Of a stretch of DNA of 64,000 nucleotides, positions 53,633 to 61,575 are shown piece after piece; within the stretch, counting starts at the first letter, position 1; the number at the start of each line of letters is the position of its first letter. This stretch comes from Bosea vaviloviae (GTDB taxonomy: Bacteria; Pseudomonadota; Alphaproteobacteria; Rhizobiales; Beijerinckiaceae). The translations under genes were made by a program, and so were the position numbers. The notes below the pieces were generated by a model. The model saw nothing but the letters and a program-made list of their open reading frames with translations, was not told the DNA's origin and searched no databases. The stretch spans positions 5,075,001 through 5,139,000 of the forward strand of contig NZ_CP017147.1 in assembly GCF_001741865.1 (NCBI RefSeq), written 5' to 3'.

Positions 53633-54613
53633 ATGAGCACTGCCGATATCAGCCCGACACAGACCGTCGCCCGACCGCGTTTCGCGTTCATCGATCTGGC
53701 GCGCGGCATCGCCCTACTGGCGATGTTCGTCTTCCACTTCACCTACGACCTCGCCTTTTTCGAGCTGATCGACGTCGACACCCCGGTCGAGCCGGGCTGG
53801 CACTGGTTCGCCCGCTCGATCGCCGCGAGCTTCCTGACGCTGGTCGGCGTCAGCCTGGTACTCGCGACCCGCAACGGGCTGAATCGCCAAGTCTATCTGA
53901 ACCGTCACGCCTATCTCAAGCGCCTCGCCATGGTCGCGGGCGCGGCCGCGCTGGTGACGGTCGGCACCTGGTTCGCCATGCCCGACAGCTTCATCTTCTT
54001 CGGCATCCTGCATCAGGTCGCGCTGGCGAGCGTCATCGCCCTGCCCTTCCTATGGCTGCCGACGCTTGCCGTCGCGCTGGCCGCGCTCTTCGTCTTCGCC
54101 GTGCCGTATCTCGCCCATCCCGTCCTCGACCAGTCATGGCTGCTCTGGCTCGGACTGGCCCAGAAGATTCCACCCTCCGCCGATTTCGTGCCTGTTTTCC
54201 CCTGGTTCGGCTGGGTTCTGACCGGGATAGTGCTGGCGCGGCTGGCGCTGCCGCGTCTCGCGCACTCGCGCCTCGCCGGCTGGCAGCCGCGCGCCTTGCC
54301 CGCGCGGGTCGTGGCCTGGGGCGGCCGCAACAGCCTGCTGGTCTATCTCGTGCACCAGCCGCTCTTCATCGGGGCACTCATGCTGGCGATGCAGTTTGTG
54401 ATCGCGCGACCCTTGGACGAAAAGCCCTTCATGCAGTCCTGCGAGCGTAGCTGCATGCAAGGAGCGCACGACGCCAGCGCCTGCCGGGCGCGCTGCGGCT
54501 GCACGGTCGACGCCATCAAGCGCGAAGATCTCTGGCGAAAAGTGCTCGAGAATGCGCTCAGCCCGGAGGAGCGCAGCCGCGTCTCGGCTCTCGCCGAGGT
54601 TTGCTTTCGCTGA
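53633..54613 (+). CDS. DUF1624 (heparan-alpha-glucosaminide N-acetyltransferase-like) membrane protein
   Basis: This 326-residue inner-membrane protein has about seven helices and starts FIDLARGIALLAMFVFHFTYDL, the signature of DUF1624/HGSNAT-like acyltransferases. GGRNSLLVYLVHQPLF near residue 240 is the second conserved block. A soluble C-terminal tail contains six Cys residues in CERSC..CRARCGC..VC, an unusual feature. The start is uncertain: ATG codons at 53621, 53627 and 53633 are in frame, and the last has AAGATGGA upstream. Its substrate glycan is unknown. Confidence 0.83.
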   Translation: MSTADISPTQTVARPRFAFIDLARGIALLAMFVFHFTYDLAFFELIDVDTPVEPGWHWFARSIAASFLTLVGVSLVLATRNGLNRQVYLNRHAYLKRLAMVAGAAALVTVGTWFAMPDSFIFFGILHQVALASVIALPFLWLPTLAVALAALFVFAVPYLAHPVLDQSWLLWLGLAQKIPPSADFVPVFPWFGWVLTGIVLARLALPRLAHSRLAGWQPRALPARVVAWGGRNSLLVYLVHQPLFIGALMLAMQFVIARPLDEKPFMQSCERSCMQGAHDASACRARCGCTVDAIKREDLWRKVLENALSPEERSRVSALAEVCFR

Positions 54614-54759
54614 CCCCGCGACGCGGCAAGAATCGCCCTCAAGCATCGCCCTGAGGCAATCGCGCACTGGCGCGGGCAGGCGGCGCACGCTAGTTTGTGC
54701 CAGCATCACTGCAAGATATTCCATTCGCAGCACGACATCCCATTTGCAGAGCGACGATC

Positions 54760-55011
54760 ATGGCCGAGACGGGCATTCCGCATTTCCACAATGATTCCGG
54801 CGTGGCCGTGATCCATGTCGGCGCGCATGAGTTCATGTGCATCGGCGCCAAGCCTCCCTTCGACCATCCCCATGTCTTCCTCGACATGGGCTCCGACCAC
54901 GAGATCGTCTGCCCCTATTGTTCGACGCTGTTCAAATACGATCCGTCGCTGAAGGGCGGCGCCTGCACGCCGCCTGAATGCGCGCATCACGAGACCTCGC
55001 AGGCCGCATGA
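54760..55011 (+). CDS. Zinc-finger domain protein (zf-CHCC, NDUFS6-like)
   Basis: This 83-residue protein has the zf-CHCC motif: HNDSG..HVGAHEFMCIGAKPPFDHPHVF and IVCPYCSTLF carry the Cys/His ligands. The family is related to the NDUFS6 accessory subunit of complex I and is common as a free-standing protein in alphaproteobacteria. Its exact role here is unknown. The stop overlaps the next ATG. Confidence 0.88.
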   Translation: MAETGIPHFHNDSGVAVIHVGAHEFMCIGAKPPFDHPHVFLDMGSDHEIVCPYCSTLFKYDPSLKGGACTPPECAHHETSQAA

Positions 55012-55208
55012 CGATGAGCCGGATCCGCACGGTCACCGGCGCGGTTCTGTTGTTGGCGACGCTTCTCGCCGGCTGCCAGTCAGTGTCCCAGGAGACCGCG
55101 CCGCGCCTCGGCGGCAAGGCCGAGCCCTATGCCCGCAGTTGGGCCGAGCCAGGCTCGCCCCGCCCGGACCTGCCGCCCGATCGCGACGGCAGCAACAACA
55201 AGGACTGA
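55008..55208 (+). CDS. Small lipoprotein
   Basis: This 66-residue protein has a lipoprotein signal ending LLAGC (Cys ~23) and a short, Pro- and Asp-rich mature part with no recognised domain. It overlaps the zinc-finger gene in an ATGA junction, so the two are co-translated. The envelope function is unknown. Confidence 0.75.
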   Translation: MTMSRIRTVTGAVLLLATLLAGCQSVSQETAPRLGGKAEPYARSWAEPGSPRPDLPPDRDGSNNKD

Positions 55209-55250
55209 CGTTTCGGTCCGCCTACCAACACATCTTCAGCCGGATATGCC

Positions 55251-56435
55251 GTGCCAACTCCCCATATCCTGATCGCCGGCGCCGGAATCGGCGGTCTGAC
55301 GGCCGCCATCGCGCTCGCCCGGCGCGGCATCGCGGTGACGCTGGCTGAGAAGCGCACCGGCTTCGGTGAGACCGGCGCCGGCCTGCAATTATCGCCCAAT
55401 GCCGGGCGCGTGCTCGCGGCTCTCGATCTCGGCTTCGCGTTGAAGCGCGTCGGCGTCACGGTCGACAGGCTCGTCATCCGGCGCTGGCGGAACGGGGCCG
55501 AGATCGCAGGCATGCCGATGGCGGTCGCGCCGGCGGAAACGCCCTTTCGCGTGCTGAAGCGCTCCGATCTGCACATGCTGCTGCTCGACGCCGCCCGCCA
55601 GCTCCCCAATATCCGCCTCGTCGTCGGCCGGGGCCTGCAGGAGATCGCCCAGACCCAGGACAGCATCACTGCGACCCTGGTCAGCGATGCCGGGCAGATC
55701 GAGACCGTGCAGGCGCTCGGCGTAGTCGGCGCTGACGGGCTCTGGTCCCGGCTCAGAGAGCTCAGCGGCGACGCCGCGTCCCCCGCCTTCACCGGCTTCG
55801 AGGCTTGGCGCAGCCTTGTCCCGGCCGGCAGCGACAAGCCCGCAGCCGACATCACGCTCCATCTCGGTGCGGGCCGCCATGCCGTGCATTATCCCGTCGC
55901 AAACGGGCGCGAGATCAATCTCGTCATCATCCGGGAAGCCAAGGAGGCACGCGAAGGCTGGAGCCGCGACGGCGATGCCCGCCTGCTGACGAGCCATCTC
56001 GCTGGTGCCGCTCCCGATCTCCACCGCCTCGCCGGCGCGGCCGGCCCATGGCAGGTCTGGTCGCTGTTCGACAGACCGCCGGCCGCGATGGCGCAGGGCC
56101 GGATCGCGCTGCTCGGCGACGCCGCTCATCCCGTGCTGCCCTTCTTCGCCCAGGGCGCGGCGCTGGCGATCGAGGACGCGGCGGTGCTGGCGCATGAACT
56201 CGCGACGCATCTGGAGCGCGACGGCGCCTCCGGCGTGCCGGCTGCGATGGCGGCCTATGCCAAGGCACGCACCGAGCGCGTCGCCCGCGTCCAGGCGACC
56301 AGCCGCAGCAATGGCCGCGCCTACCATCTCGGCCGGCCTTGGAGTTTTGGCCGCGACCTGGTGATGCGGCGTCTCGGCCCCGACGGCATGCGCCGTCGCT
56401 ACGACTGGCTCTATGACTGGCGCGCCCCGGTCTGA
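55251..56435 (+). CDS. FAD-dependent monooxygenase (UbiH/salicylate hydroxylase-like)
   Basis: This 394-residue class A flavoprotein monooxygenase has the dinucleotide-binding GAGIGGLTAAIALARRG at residues ~8-24, the DG motif in VVGADGLWSRLR and the second FAD motif LLGDAAHPVLPFFAQGA at ~285-301. It would hydroxylate an aromatic or related compound with NAD(P)H and oxygen; 3-hydroxybenzoate 6-hydroxylase-like relatives share this pattern. The start is GTG at 55251. No pathway genes surround it. Confidence 0.9.
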   Translation: MPTPHILIAGAGIGGLTAAIALARRGIAVTLAEKRTGFGETGAGLQLSPNAGRVLAALDLGFALKRVGVTVDRLVIRRWRNGAEIAGMPMAVAPAETPFRVLKRSDLHMLLLDAARQLPNIRLVVGRGLQEIAQTQDSITATLVSDAGQIETVQALGVVGADGLWSRLRELSGDAASPAFTGFEAWRSLVPAGSDKPAADITLHLGAGRHAVHYPVANGREINLVIIREAKEAREGWSRDGDARLLTSHLAGAAPDLHRLAGAAGPWQVWSLFDRPPAAMAQGRIALLGDAAHPVLPFFAQGAALAIEDAAVLAHELATHLERDGASGVPAAMAAYAKARTERVARVQATSRSNGRAYHLGRPWSFGRDLVMRRLGPDGMRRRYDWLYDWRAPV

Positions 56436-56442
56436 ATTCGAC

Positions 56443-56494
56443 TAGAGCCGGATCAACGCGAAAAACCGGTGCCCACTTTTTCGTATCCTGCTCT
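56443..56494. repeat. Palindromic repeat (AGAGCCGGATCAACG variant)
   Basis: AGAGCCGGATCAACGCGAAAAACCGGTGCCCACTTTTTCGTATCCTGCTCT belongs to the AGAGCAGGAT family and lies between the monooxygenase and the frameshifted parE gene. Confidence 0.78.
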
Positions 56495-56529
56495 GCGACA
56501 GCCCAACTGCCCTCTCTGGGCAGCGACTG

Positions 56530-56825
56530 TCACTCGACGTCTTCGGGCTGGATGTCCTGGTAGCCGCTCAGCACCCGAACCAGCTCGATCCCATCGGCGA
56601 GCGGCCGGTAAAACAGCACATAGTTGCCGACAGGGAAGCTGCGAATATTCATCGCCAGTTCTGGCCGGTCGCGCCCGCAAAGGGGTGTTCACGGAGCATG
56701 ACGATCGACTGCTCGATCCGCGCCAGCAACCGGTCGGCGGCAGCTTCGTTGTCGTCTGCGATGAAACGCCAGATCCCGATCAGGTCCCGGCGCGCGGCTG
56801 GAAGGCGTCGCGCCCTATTTGCCAT
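56530..56825 (-). pseudogene. parE: ParE-type toxin gene with a one-base frameshift
   Basis: From the ATG at 56825 the frame encodes LPAARRDLIGIWRFIADDN and continues to HPFAG, then reads GATGQNWR and stops at 56649. If one base is added in the GGG run near 56674-56676, the frame continues as GRDRPELAMNIRSFPVGNYVLFYRPL.. to EDVE and stops at 56530, giving a normal 98-residue ParE/RelE toxin. A single-base deletion in a G-run, or a sequencing error there, explains this. The parD gene overlaps its start. Confidence 0.88.
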
Positions 56826-57093
56826 TCGCGCGGCCGGCTTTTTCGCGCTGACGCTCCCTGCGGGCAGTCGCGAGAATGTCATCCATGTCGTGGTCTTCGC
56901 TTGGCCCGCTATCCAGGCCCTCGCGGACAAGCTGGCGCAACGCCTCCAGCTTGGCAGACCGCATCTGCTCGCGCTCTTCCATCAACCGCAGGCTGTCGCG
57001 CATCACCTCGCTGGCTGTGGAGTAGCGACCGCTTTCGACCATCTCCTTGATAAAGCTCTCATAATGGGAGCCAAGCGTATAGCTTGAAGCCAT
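56815..57093 (-). CDS. parD: ParD-type antitoxin
   Basis: This 92-residue antitoxin has an N-terminal ribbon-helix-helix (TLGSHYESFIKEMVESGRYSTASEVMRDSLRLMEE, residues ~6-40) and a C-terminal toxin-binding tail. It should bind its own promoter as a dimer and neutralise ParE. Its 3' end overlaps the parE start by 11 bases. A strong promoter with operator-like repeats lies upstream. Confidence 0.92.
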   Translation of the reverse strand: MASSYTLGSHYESFIKEMVESGRYSTASEVMRDSLRLMEEREQMRSAKLEALRQLVREGLDSGPSEDHDMDDILATARRERQREKAGRANGK

Positions 57094-57117
57094 GTCCAGC
57101 CTCCTCGTTCATAGCGC

Positions 57118-57155
57118 TTTATATCACTTTATGATATCTCTCACAAAATTGAGAG
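57118..57155 (-). promoter_or_regulatory. parDE promoter with overlapping inverted repeats
   Basis: On the minus strand TTGTGA (57141-57146) and TATAAA (57118-57123) are 17 bases apart, a good sigma70 promoter. ATATCA-CTTTA-TGATAT (57121-57137) and CTCTCA-CAAAAT-TGAGAG (57138-57155) overlap the promoter and are likely ParD operators. Confidence 0.7.
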
Positions 57156-57323
57156 TGAGCGAGAGGAGGTCAACGACTTTGCCGGAAGCTCCCGGTGGAA
57201 CGGAATGATTCCAGCTTTCAGCATGAATTCGTCAGAGTCATCCGCTTCAAACGGGCGCACCGCTCTCGTCTTCGCCGCATTTCATCCCTATCTGTCATCC
57301 TCGATCCATTGGACGAGGGCCAG

Positions 57324-57641
57324 ATGATCCGCGTCAATCTCCATGAACAGCTCGGCGGCCGCCCCCAGCGCGGTCCGCGTTGGATGACATGGCTTGCCAT
57401 GGCGGCGAGCCTGGTTGTCGGCGTCACCCTGTTCCTGCTCGCAGCCAGCCTCGCGCTGATCCTGATTCCGGTCGTCATGATCGTCGGTGCGGTCGCCGCA
57501 TGGCGCTTGCGCAGCCGGCTGAAGGCTGCCGGCTTCGGCCGGCCCGATCCCTTCGCCGCGCAGAGACGGCCGGCTGAGCGCGTCGATGTGATCGACGCCG
57601 AGTACCGCATCATCGAGCCCGGCGAGCCGCCGCGCCGCTAG
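57324..57641 (+). CDS. Hypothetical membrane protein
   Basis: This 105-residue protein has two adjacent hydrophobic segments (residues ~25-60, probably a helical hairpin) and a basic C-terminal tail. I do not recognise the family. The ATG at 57324 follows GAGGG; the open frame extends upstream to 57195 but is poorly supported. It ends against a palindromic repeat. Confidence 0.6.
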   Translation: MIRVNLHEQLGGRPQRGPRWMTWLAMAASLVVGVTLFLLAASLALILIPVVMIVGAVAAWRLRSRLKAAGFGRPDPFAAQRRPAERVDVIDAEYRIIEPGEPPRR

Positions 57642-57746
57642 AGCCGTTTCCGATCCAATTGGATCGTTCAACGGCTCCAGCTCTTTGTTTTAACGCGTTT
57701 TCTTCACGCGAACCGGCGACCACTTCGCTCGAAAACGCGCTGAAAC
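57642..57746. repeat. Palindromic repeat, reverse copy of the 14499 element
   Basis: AGAGCCGTTTCCGATCCAATTGGATCG.. then TTTTAACGCGTTTTCTTCACG, CGAACCGG and CTTCGCTCGAAAACGCGCT is the reverse complement of the 14499 copy over most of its length. It starts directly after a stop codon. Confidence 0.83.
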
Positions 57747-57758
57747 GCGGTGCGAAGA

Positions 57759-59153
57759 TCAGGCCGGAAGCCGCGTCAGCACCATGCCTGCCGCCGCGCA
57801 GGCCGCGAGCGTCGGGATCATCCCGGTCTTGAAGCGCAGCATCGCGACCATCGCGGCAGCCGAGAGCAGCGCCGCGCGCCAGTCAAGCGAGGCCAGCACG
57901 GGCCAGTCGGGGCTGGCGAACAGCAGCTCGACCCGGCGCACCTGCCTGAACAGGACATGCAGGCCGAACCAGAGCGCGAGGTTCATGATCACGCCGACGA
58001 CCGCAGCCGTGATCGTGCTCAGCGCCGCCGACAGCGCCTTGTTGCCGCGCAGCGCCTCGACATAGGGCGCGCCCAGGAAGATCCAGAGGAAGCAGGGCGC
58101 GAAGGTGACCCAGAGCGTCAAGAACGCGCCTAGCCCGCCCGCGAGCAGCGGCGGCAGGCTGCCCGGCGCACGAAATCCTGCCAGGAAGCCGACGAATTGC
58201 AGCACCAGGATCAACGGACCGGGCGTCGTCTCGGCAAGGCCGAGCCCATCGACCATCTCGCCGGCGACGAGCCAGCCATAGGTCTCAACCGCGGCCTGCG
58301 CGACATAGGCCAGCACCGCATAGGCGCCGCCGAAGGTGACGACAGCCATGGTGCTGAAGAATGTCCCCAGATGCGTCCAGACGCTCGCGCTCCCCGTCAT
58401 CAGCCAGAGCAGGCACACCGGCCCGAGCCAGAGCGGCAGCCAGACGGCCAGGACCCGCAGCGCCTTGCCCGCTGAAGGGCGCGCATGCGCCATCTCGCCG
58501 CGCGCGAACATCTGATCGACCAGCCCGACGACATCGGGCCCCGCCGCGCCATGCCCCGCGCCAGCTCCAAACAGATCGGGCCTGGCGCGATGGCCGAGCC
58601 AACCGATCAGACCGGCCGCCAGGATGATCAGCGGAAACGGTGTCTTGAACAGGAAGATCGCGATGAAGGCTGCGATCGCCACCGCCACCATGGCGCGGTT
58701 CTTCAGCGCCCGCCGGCTGATCCGCAAGCCCGCCTCGATGACCACGGCAAGCACCGCGGCCTTCACCCCGAAGAAGATCCCGTCGACGAGTGGAACCTGC
58801 CGGTAGAGCACATAGAGCGTGCTGAGCCCGAGCATCACCAGCGCGCCGGGGATGATGAACAGCAGGCCGGCGATGAGCCCGCCGAACGTGCGATGCATCA
58901 GCCAGCCGATATAGACGGCAAGCTGCTGCGCCTCCGGGCCCGGCAGGAGCATGCAGTAATTGAGCGCATGCAGGAAACGCTGCTCGCCGATCCAGCGCCG
59001 CTCCTCGACCAGCTCCTTATGCATCAGGGCGATCTGCCCGGCCGGCCCGCCGAATGACAGCAGCCCGATCTTCGCCCAGACGCGGGTGGCTTCCGCCAGC
59101 GTCGGCATGGCAGGCGTTGCTTCGACCGAAGCCGTTGTCGTCGCGATCGTCAT
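57759..59153 (-). CDS. chrA: Chromate efflux transporter ChrA
   Basis: This 464-residue CHR-family transporter exports chromate. Two homologous halves are visible: WAKIGLLSFGGPAGQIALMH and ALNYCMLLPGPEAQQLAVYIGWL (residues ~26-83), then TFGGAYAVLAYVAQ and GLAETTPGPLILVLQFVGFLAGF. About ten helices are expected. The gene starts nine bases after chrB on the same strand. Confidence 0.95.
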   Translation of the reverse strand: MTIATTTASVEATPAMPTLAEATRVWAKIGLLSFGGPAGQIALMHKELVEERRWIGEQRFLHALNYCMLLPGPEAQQLAVYIGWLMHRTFGGLIAGLLFIIPGALVMLGLSTLYVLYRQVPLVDGIFFGVKAAVLAVVIEAGLRISRRALKNRAMVAVAIAAFIAIFLFKTPFPLIILAAGLIGWLGHRARPDLFGAGAGHGAAGPDVVGLVDQMFARGEMAHARPSAGKALRVLAVWLPLWLGPVCLLWLMTGSASVWTHLGTFFSTMAVVTFGGAYAVLAYVAQAAVETYGWLVAGEMVDGLGLAETTPGPLILVLQFVGFLAGFRAPGSLPPLLAGGLGAFLTLWVTFAPCFLWIFLGAPYVEALRGNKALSAALSTITAAVVGVIMNLALWFGLHVLFRQVRRVELLFASPDWPVLASLDWRAALLSAAAMVAMLRFKTGMIPTLAACAAAGMVLTRLPA

Positions 59154-59162
59154 CGCCGCGCC

Positions 59163-59981
59163 TCAGATCTTGGCCGAGCTTGCGGGCCAGTTATGGCTTT
59201 CCTCGCTCGCATCGCGGCACCAGCGATAGAACGCGTCATAAAGCAGCATGCCGGCCTCCAATTGCGCGAGATCATCCTTGAACATGCGCGACAGGCCCAG
59301 CGAGGCCGCGAGCAGCCCCGCCGCCTGCGGCGCGAGATCGAGCTCCGCCGTATCGGCCGCCCGCACGATCGTTGCCAGTCTGTCGAGCGGCGGGCTCGAC
59401 AAGCCGAACTCCTCGATCATGACGTCGAAGCTGCAGCGCGCGCCACGATGGCTCCAGAACACGCCGTCGATATCGAAGGGCGTCGCGCCGAAACGATCGG
59501 CCACGTCTGCGACCTCCGACGGCGAGACGAACAGGAAGACCGCATCGCGATCGACGAAACGCCGGATCAGCCAGGGACAGGCGATGCGGTCGACCTTGGG
59601 CCGGGTCCGCGTCACCCAGACGGTATTGCCGGCGGCATTGCGCGGGGGGACCTTGGCCGGTGCCACCAGCATCCCGCCCGCGTCGCGCCAGGCCTCGAAC
59701 CCGCCCGCGAGGTTTTCGGCCTCGACGCCCTCATGCCTCAGCCAGGCAGCAACGCCCTCGCTGAGCTTGAGACCACGCTGGCAGGAGACCACGACGCGCC
59801 GACCGGCATAGCCTCTGGCCCAGGCGGCCACATCGGTGTGGCTGCGCCGTTCGGAGGCTGGCAGCAAGCGTGGGTCGGCGTCGAAATCCTGTGGAATGCG
59901 AACGTCGATGAGCACCGGAGCGTCGGGCAGGCCGACGAGCCGGGACAATTGGGCAGTGCTGATCTCGATATTGGAAGACAT
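59163..59981 (-). CDS. chrB: ChrB-family chromate resistance protein with N-terminal rhodanese domain
   Basis: This 272-residue protein has an N-terminal rhodanese-like domain (residues ~10-105, with Cys in VVVSCQRGLKLSEG) and a C-terminal ChrB domain (~120-270, WVTRTRPKVDRIACPWLIRRFVD). ChrB-type proteins sense or respond to chromate and assist ChrA. The start at 59981 has AGGA upstream. The rhodanese fusion replaces the winged-helix N-terminus of typical ChrB, so it is unlikely to be a classical regulator. It precedes chrA directly. Confidence 0.87.
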   Translation of the reverse strand: MSSNIEISTAQLSRLVGLPDAPVLIDVRIPQDFDADPRLLPASERRSHTDVAAWARGYAGRRVVVSCQRGLKLSEGVAAWLRHEGVEAENLAGGFEAWRDAGGMLVAPAKVPPRNAAGNTVWVTRTRPKVDRIACPWLIRRFVDRDAVFLFVSPSEVADVADRFGATPFDIDGVFWSHRGARCSFDVMIEEFGLSSPPLDRLATIVRAADTAELDLAPQAAGLLAASLGLSRMFKDDLAQLEAGMLLYDAFYRWCRDASEESHNWPASSAKI

Positions 59982-60102
59982 GGCGTCCATCCTGAAGCAA
60001 GGAATCTGGACGCGAACCTTGGGCCGAAGCCTCACGGGGTCGTCGCGGTGAACCCCTTGGGGACTTTAGACCACGACGCCGCGATCGCCGTCAACGCCCG
60101 TC

Positions 60103-61380
60103 TCACTCGATCCGGCTGACCAGCACCTTGTCGATCCGGCGCCCGTCGAGATCGACCACCTCATAGCGCCAGTGGCCGCGATCAAACGATTCGCCGACAT
60201 TGGGGAGATGGTTGAGCTCAGCCAGGATGAAGCCCGCCACGGTCTGGAAATCGGCATCGCGCGGGATGTGGATGCCGAGCTCATGCGAGAACTCGTCGAC
60301 CTGCATCCAGCCGGCGACGAGAAAGGAGCCGTCGGCGCGCGTCACGATCGGCGGCTCGCTCTCCTCCTCCTCCTGGAAGGCGCCGATAATCGCCTCCAGC
60401 ACGTCACCGGGCGTGATGATACCCTCGAAATGCCCGTACTCGTCGAAGACCAGCGCCATATGCACCTTGGAGGCGCGGATATCGCGCAGGATCCGCAGCG
60501 CATTGGCCGTGTCCATCACCACCGGCGCCTCGTCGACGAGCTGGCGCAGATCATGCGCCCCGCCGTCCGAGAGCAGATCGATCATATCCTTGACGATGAC
60601 GACGCCGATGATCGAGTCGGGCTCGCCGTCCTGGACCGGCAGCCGCGAGCGGCGCGTCGCGCGCAACTGGGCCCGGATCTCGTCGACGCTGTCGGCGAGA
60701 TCGATCACCTCGACCTCCCGGCGCGGCGTCATCAGCGCGCGCGCCGAACGGTCGGCGAGCCGCATCACGCCCGAGATCATCTCGCGCTCGTCGCGCTCCA
60801 GCACGCCGGCCGTCTCGGCCTCGGCGATGATGGTGCGGACCTCCTCCTCGGTGACCTTCTCCTCCGGCTCGCCCTTCTGGCCGAGCAGGCTCAGCACGGC
60901 GCGCCCCGAGAGATCGAGCAGGAAGACCAAGGGCGCGCCGATCTTGGAGAGGAACAGCATGGCGGGCGCGGCGCGCGCCGCGACGCGCTCGGGATCGCGC
61001 AAGGCGATCTGCTTGGGCACCAGTTCACCCAGGATCAGCGAGAGATAGGTGATCGCCACCACCACCGCACCGACGCCAAGTCCGTCCGAAGCCGTGCGCG
61101 ACAGGCCTTGCTCCGCCAGCCAGTCGGCCAGCCGCGCGCCCAGGGTCGCGCCCGAGAAGGCGCCCGAGAGCACGCCCACAAGCGTGATGCCGATCTGGAC
61201 GGTCGAGAGGAAGCGGCCCGGATTCTCGGTCAGGCGGATCGCGATCGCCGCGCCCTTATTGCCTTGATCGCTGAGAACCTTGAGCCTGGCGGGGCGGGAT
61301 GAGACGACGGCCAATTCGGACATGGACAGAAGACCGTTGATCACGGTCAATGCCACGACGATCAATACCTCGGTTAACAA
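60103..61380 (-). CDS. CNNM/CorC-family membrane protein (hemolysin-like)
   Basis: This protein of ~425 residues has an N-terminal DUF21/CNNM transmembrane domain (residues ~1-190, with INGLLSMSELAVVSSRPARL and LGELVPKQIAL), two CBS domains (~205-330, TPRREVEVIDL and FEGIITPGDVLEAIIG) and a C-terminal CorC/HlyC domain. It probably transports or senses magnesium or cobalt. The start is uncertain: a TTG at 61380 fits the family start LTEVLIVVAL, and a TTG at 61428 is also open. Confidence 0.88.
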   Translation of the reverse strand: MLTEVLIVVALTVINGLLSMSELAVVSSRPARLKVLSDQGNKGAAIAIRLTENPGRFLSTVQIGITLVGVLSGAFSGATLGARLADWLAEQGLSRTASDGLGVGAVVVAITYLSLILGELVPKQIALRDPERVAARAAPAMLFLSKIGAPLVFLLDLSGRAVLSLLGQKGEPEEKVTEEEVRTIIAEAETAGVLERDEREMISGVMRLADRSARALMTPRREVEVIDLADSVDEIRAQLRATRRSRLPVQDGEPDSIIGVVIVKDMIDLLSDGGAHDLRQLVDEAPVVMDTANALRILRDIRASKVHMALVFDEYGHFEGIITPGDVLEAIIGAFQEEEESEPPIVTRADGSFLVAGWMQVDEFSHELGIHIPRDADFQTVAGFILAELNHLPNVGESFDRGHWRYEVVDLDGRRIDKVLVSRIE

Positions 61381-61475
61381 AACCAGCCCGCGCCATGCAA
61401 AGCCGCACTCGTCAGCGGCCTGCTTCAAAAGCCCTTATAGCGTATCGCGATTGCGTGGCGATGGGGCGCAGCAAA

Positions 61476-61558
61476 GATTCGCAAGGGCCGGTGATTTGCA
61501 AAACCCCGGTGATCGCAAGACCCGGTGATCGCATGGCCCAGTGATCGCATGGCCCGGT
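61476..61558. repeat. Five-unit 16-18-bp tandem repeat before the methyltransferase gene
   Basis: Units starting GATTCGCAAGGGCCGGT, GATTTGCAAAACCCCGGT, GATCGCAAGACCCGGT, GATCGCATGGCCCAGT and GATCGCATGGCCCGGT follow one another without gaps. They end 17 bases before the methyltransferase start. Confidence 0.85.
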
Positions 61559-61575
61559 CGAAAGGCAGGACAGGC

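Noticed and set aside
61476..61558. CRISPR array
   Set aside because: The short units are contiguous with no spacers, and no cas gene is present. No array was seen elsewhere.
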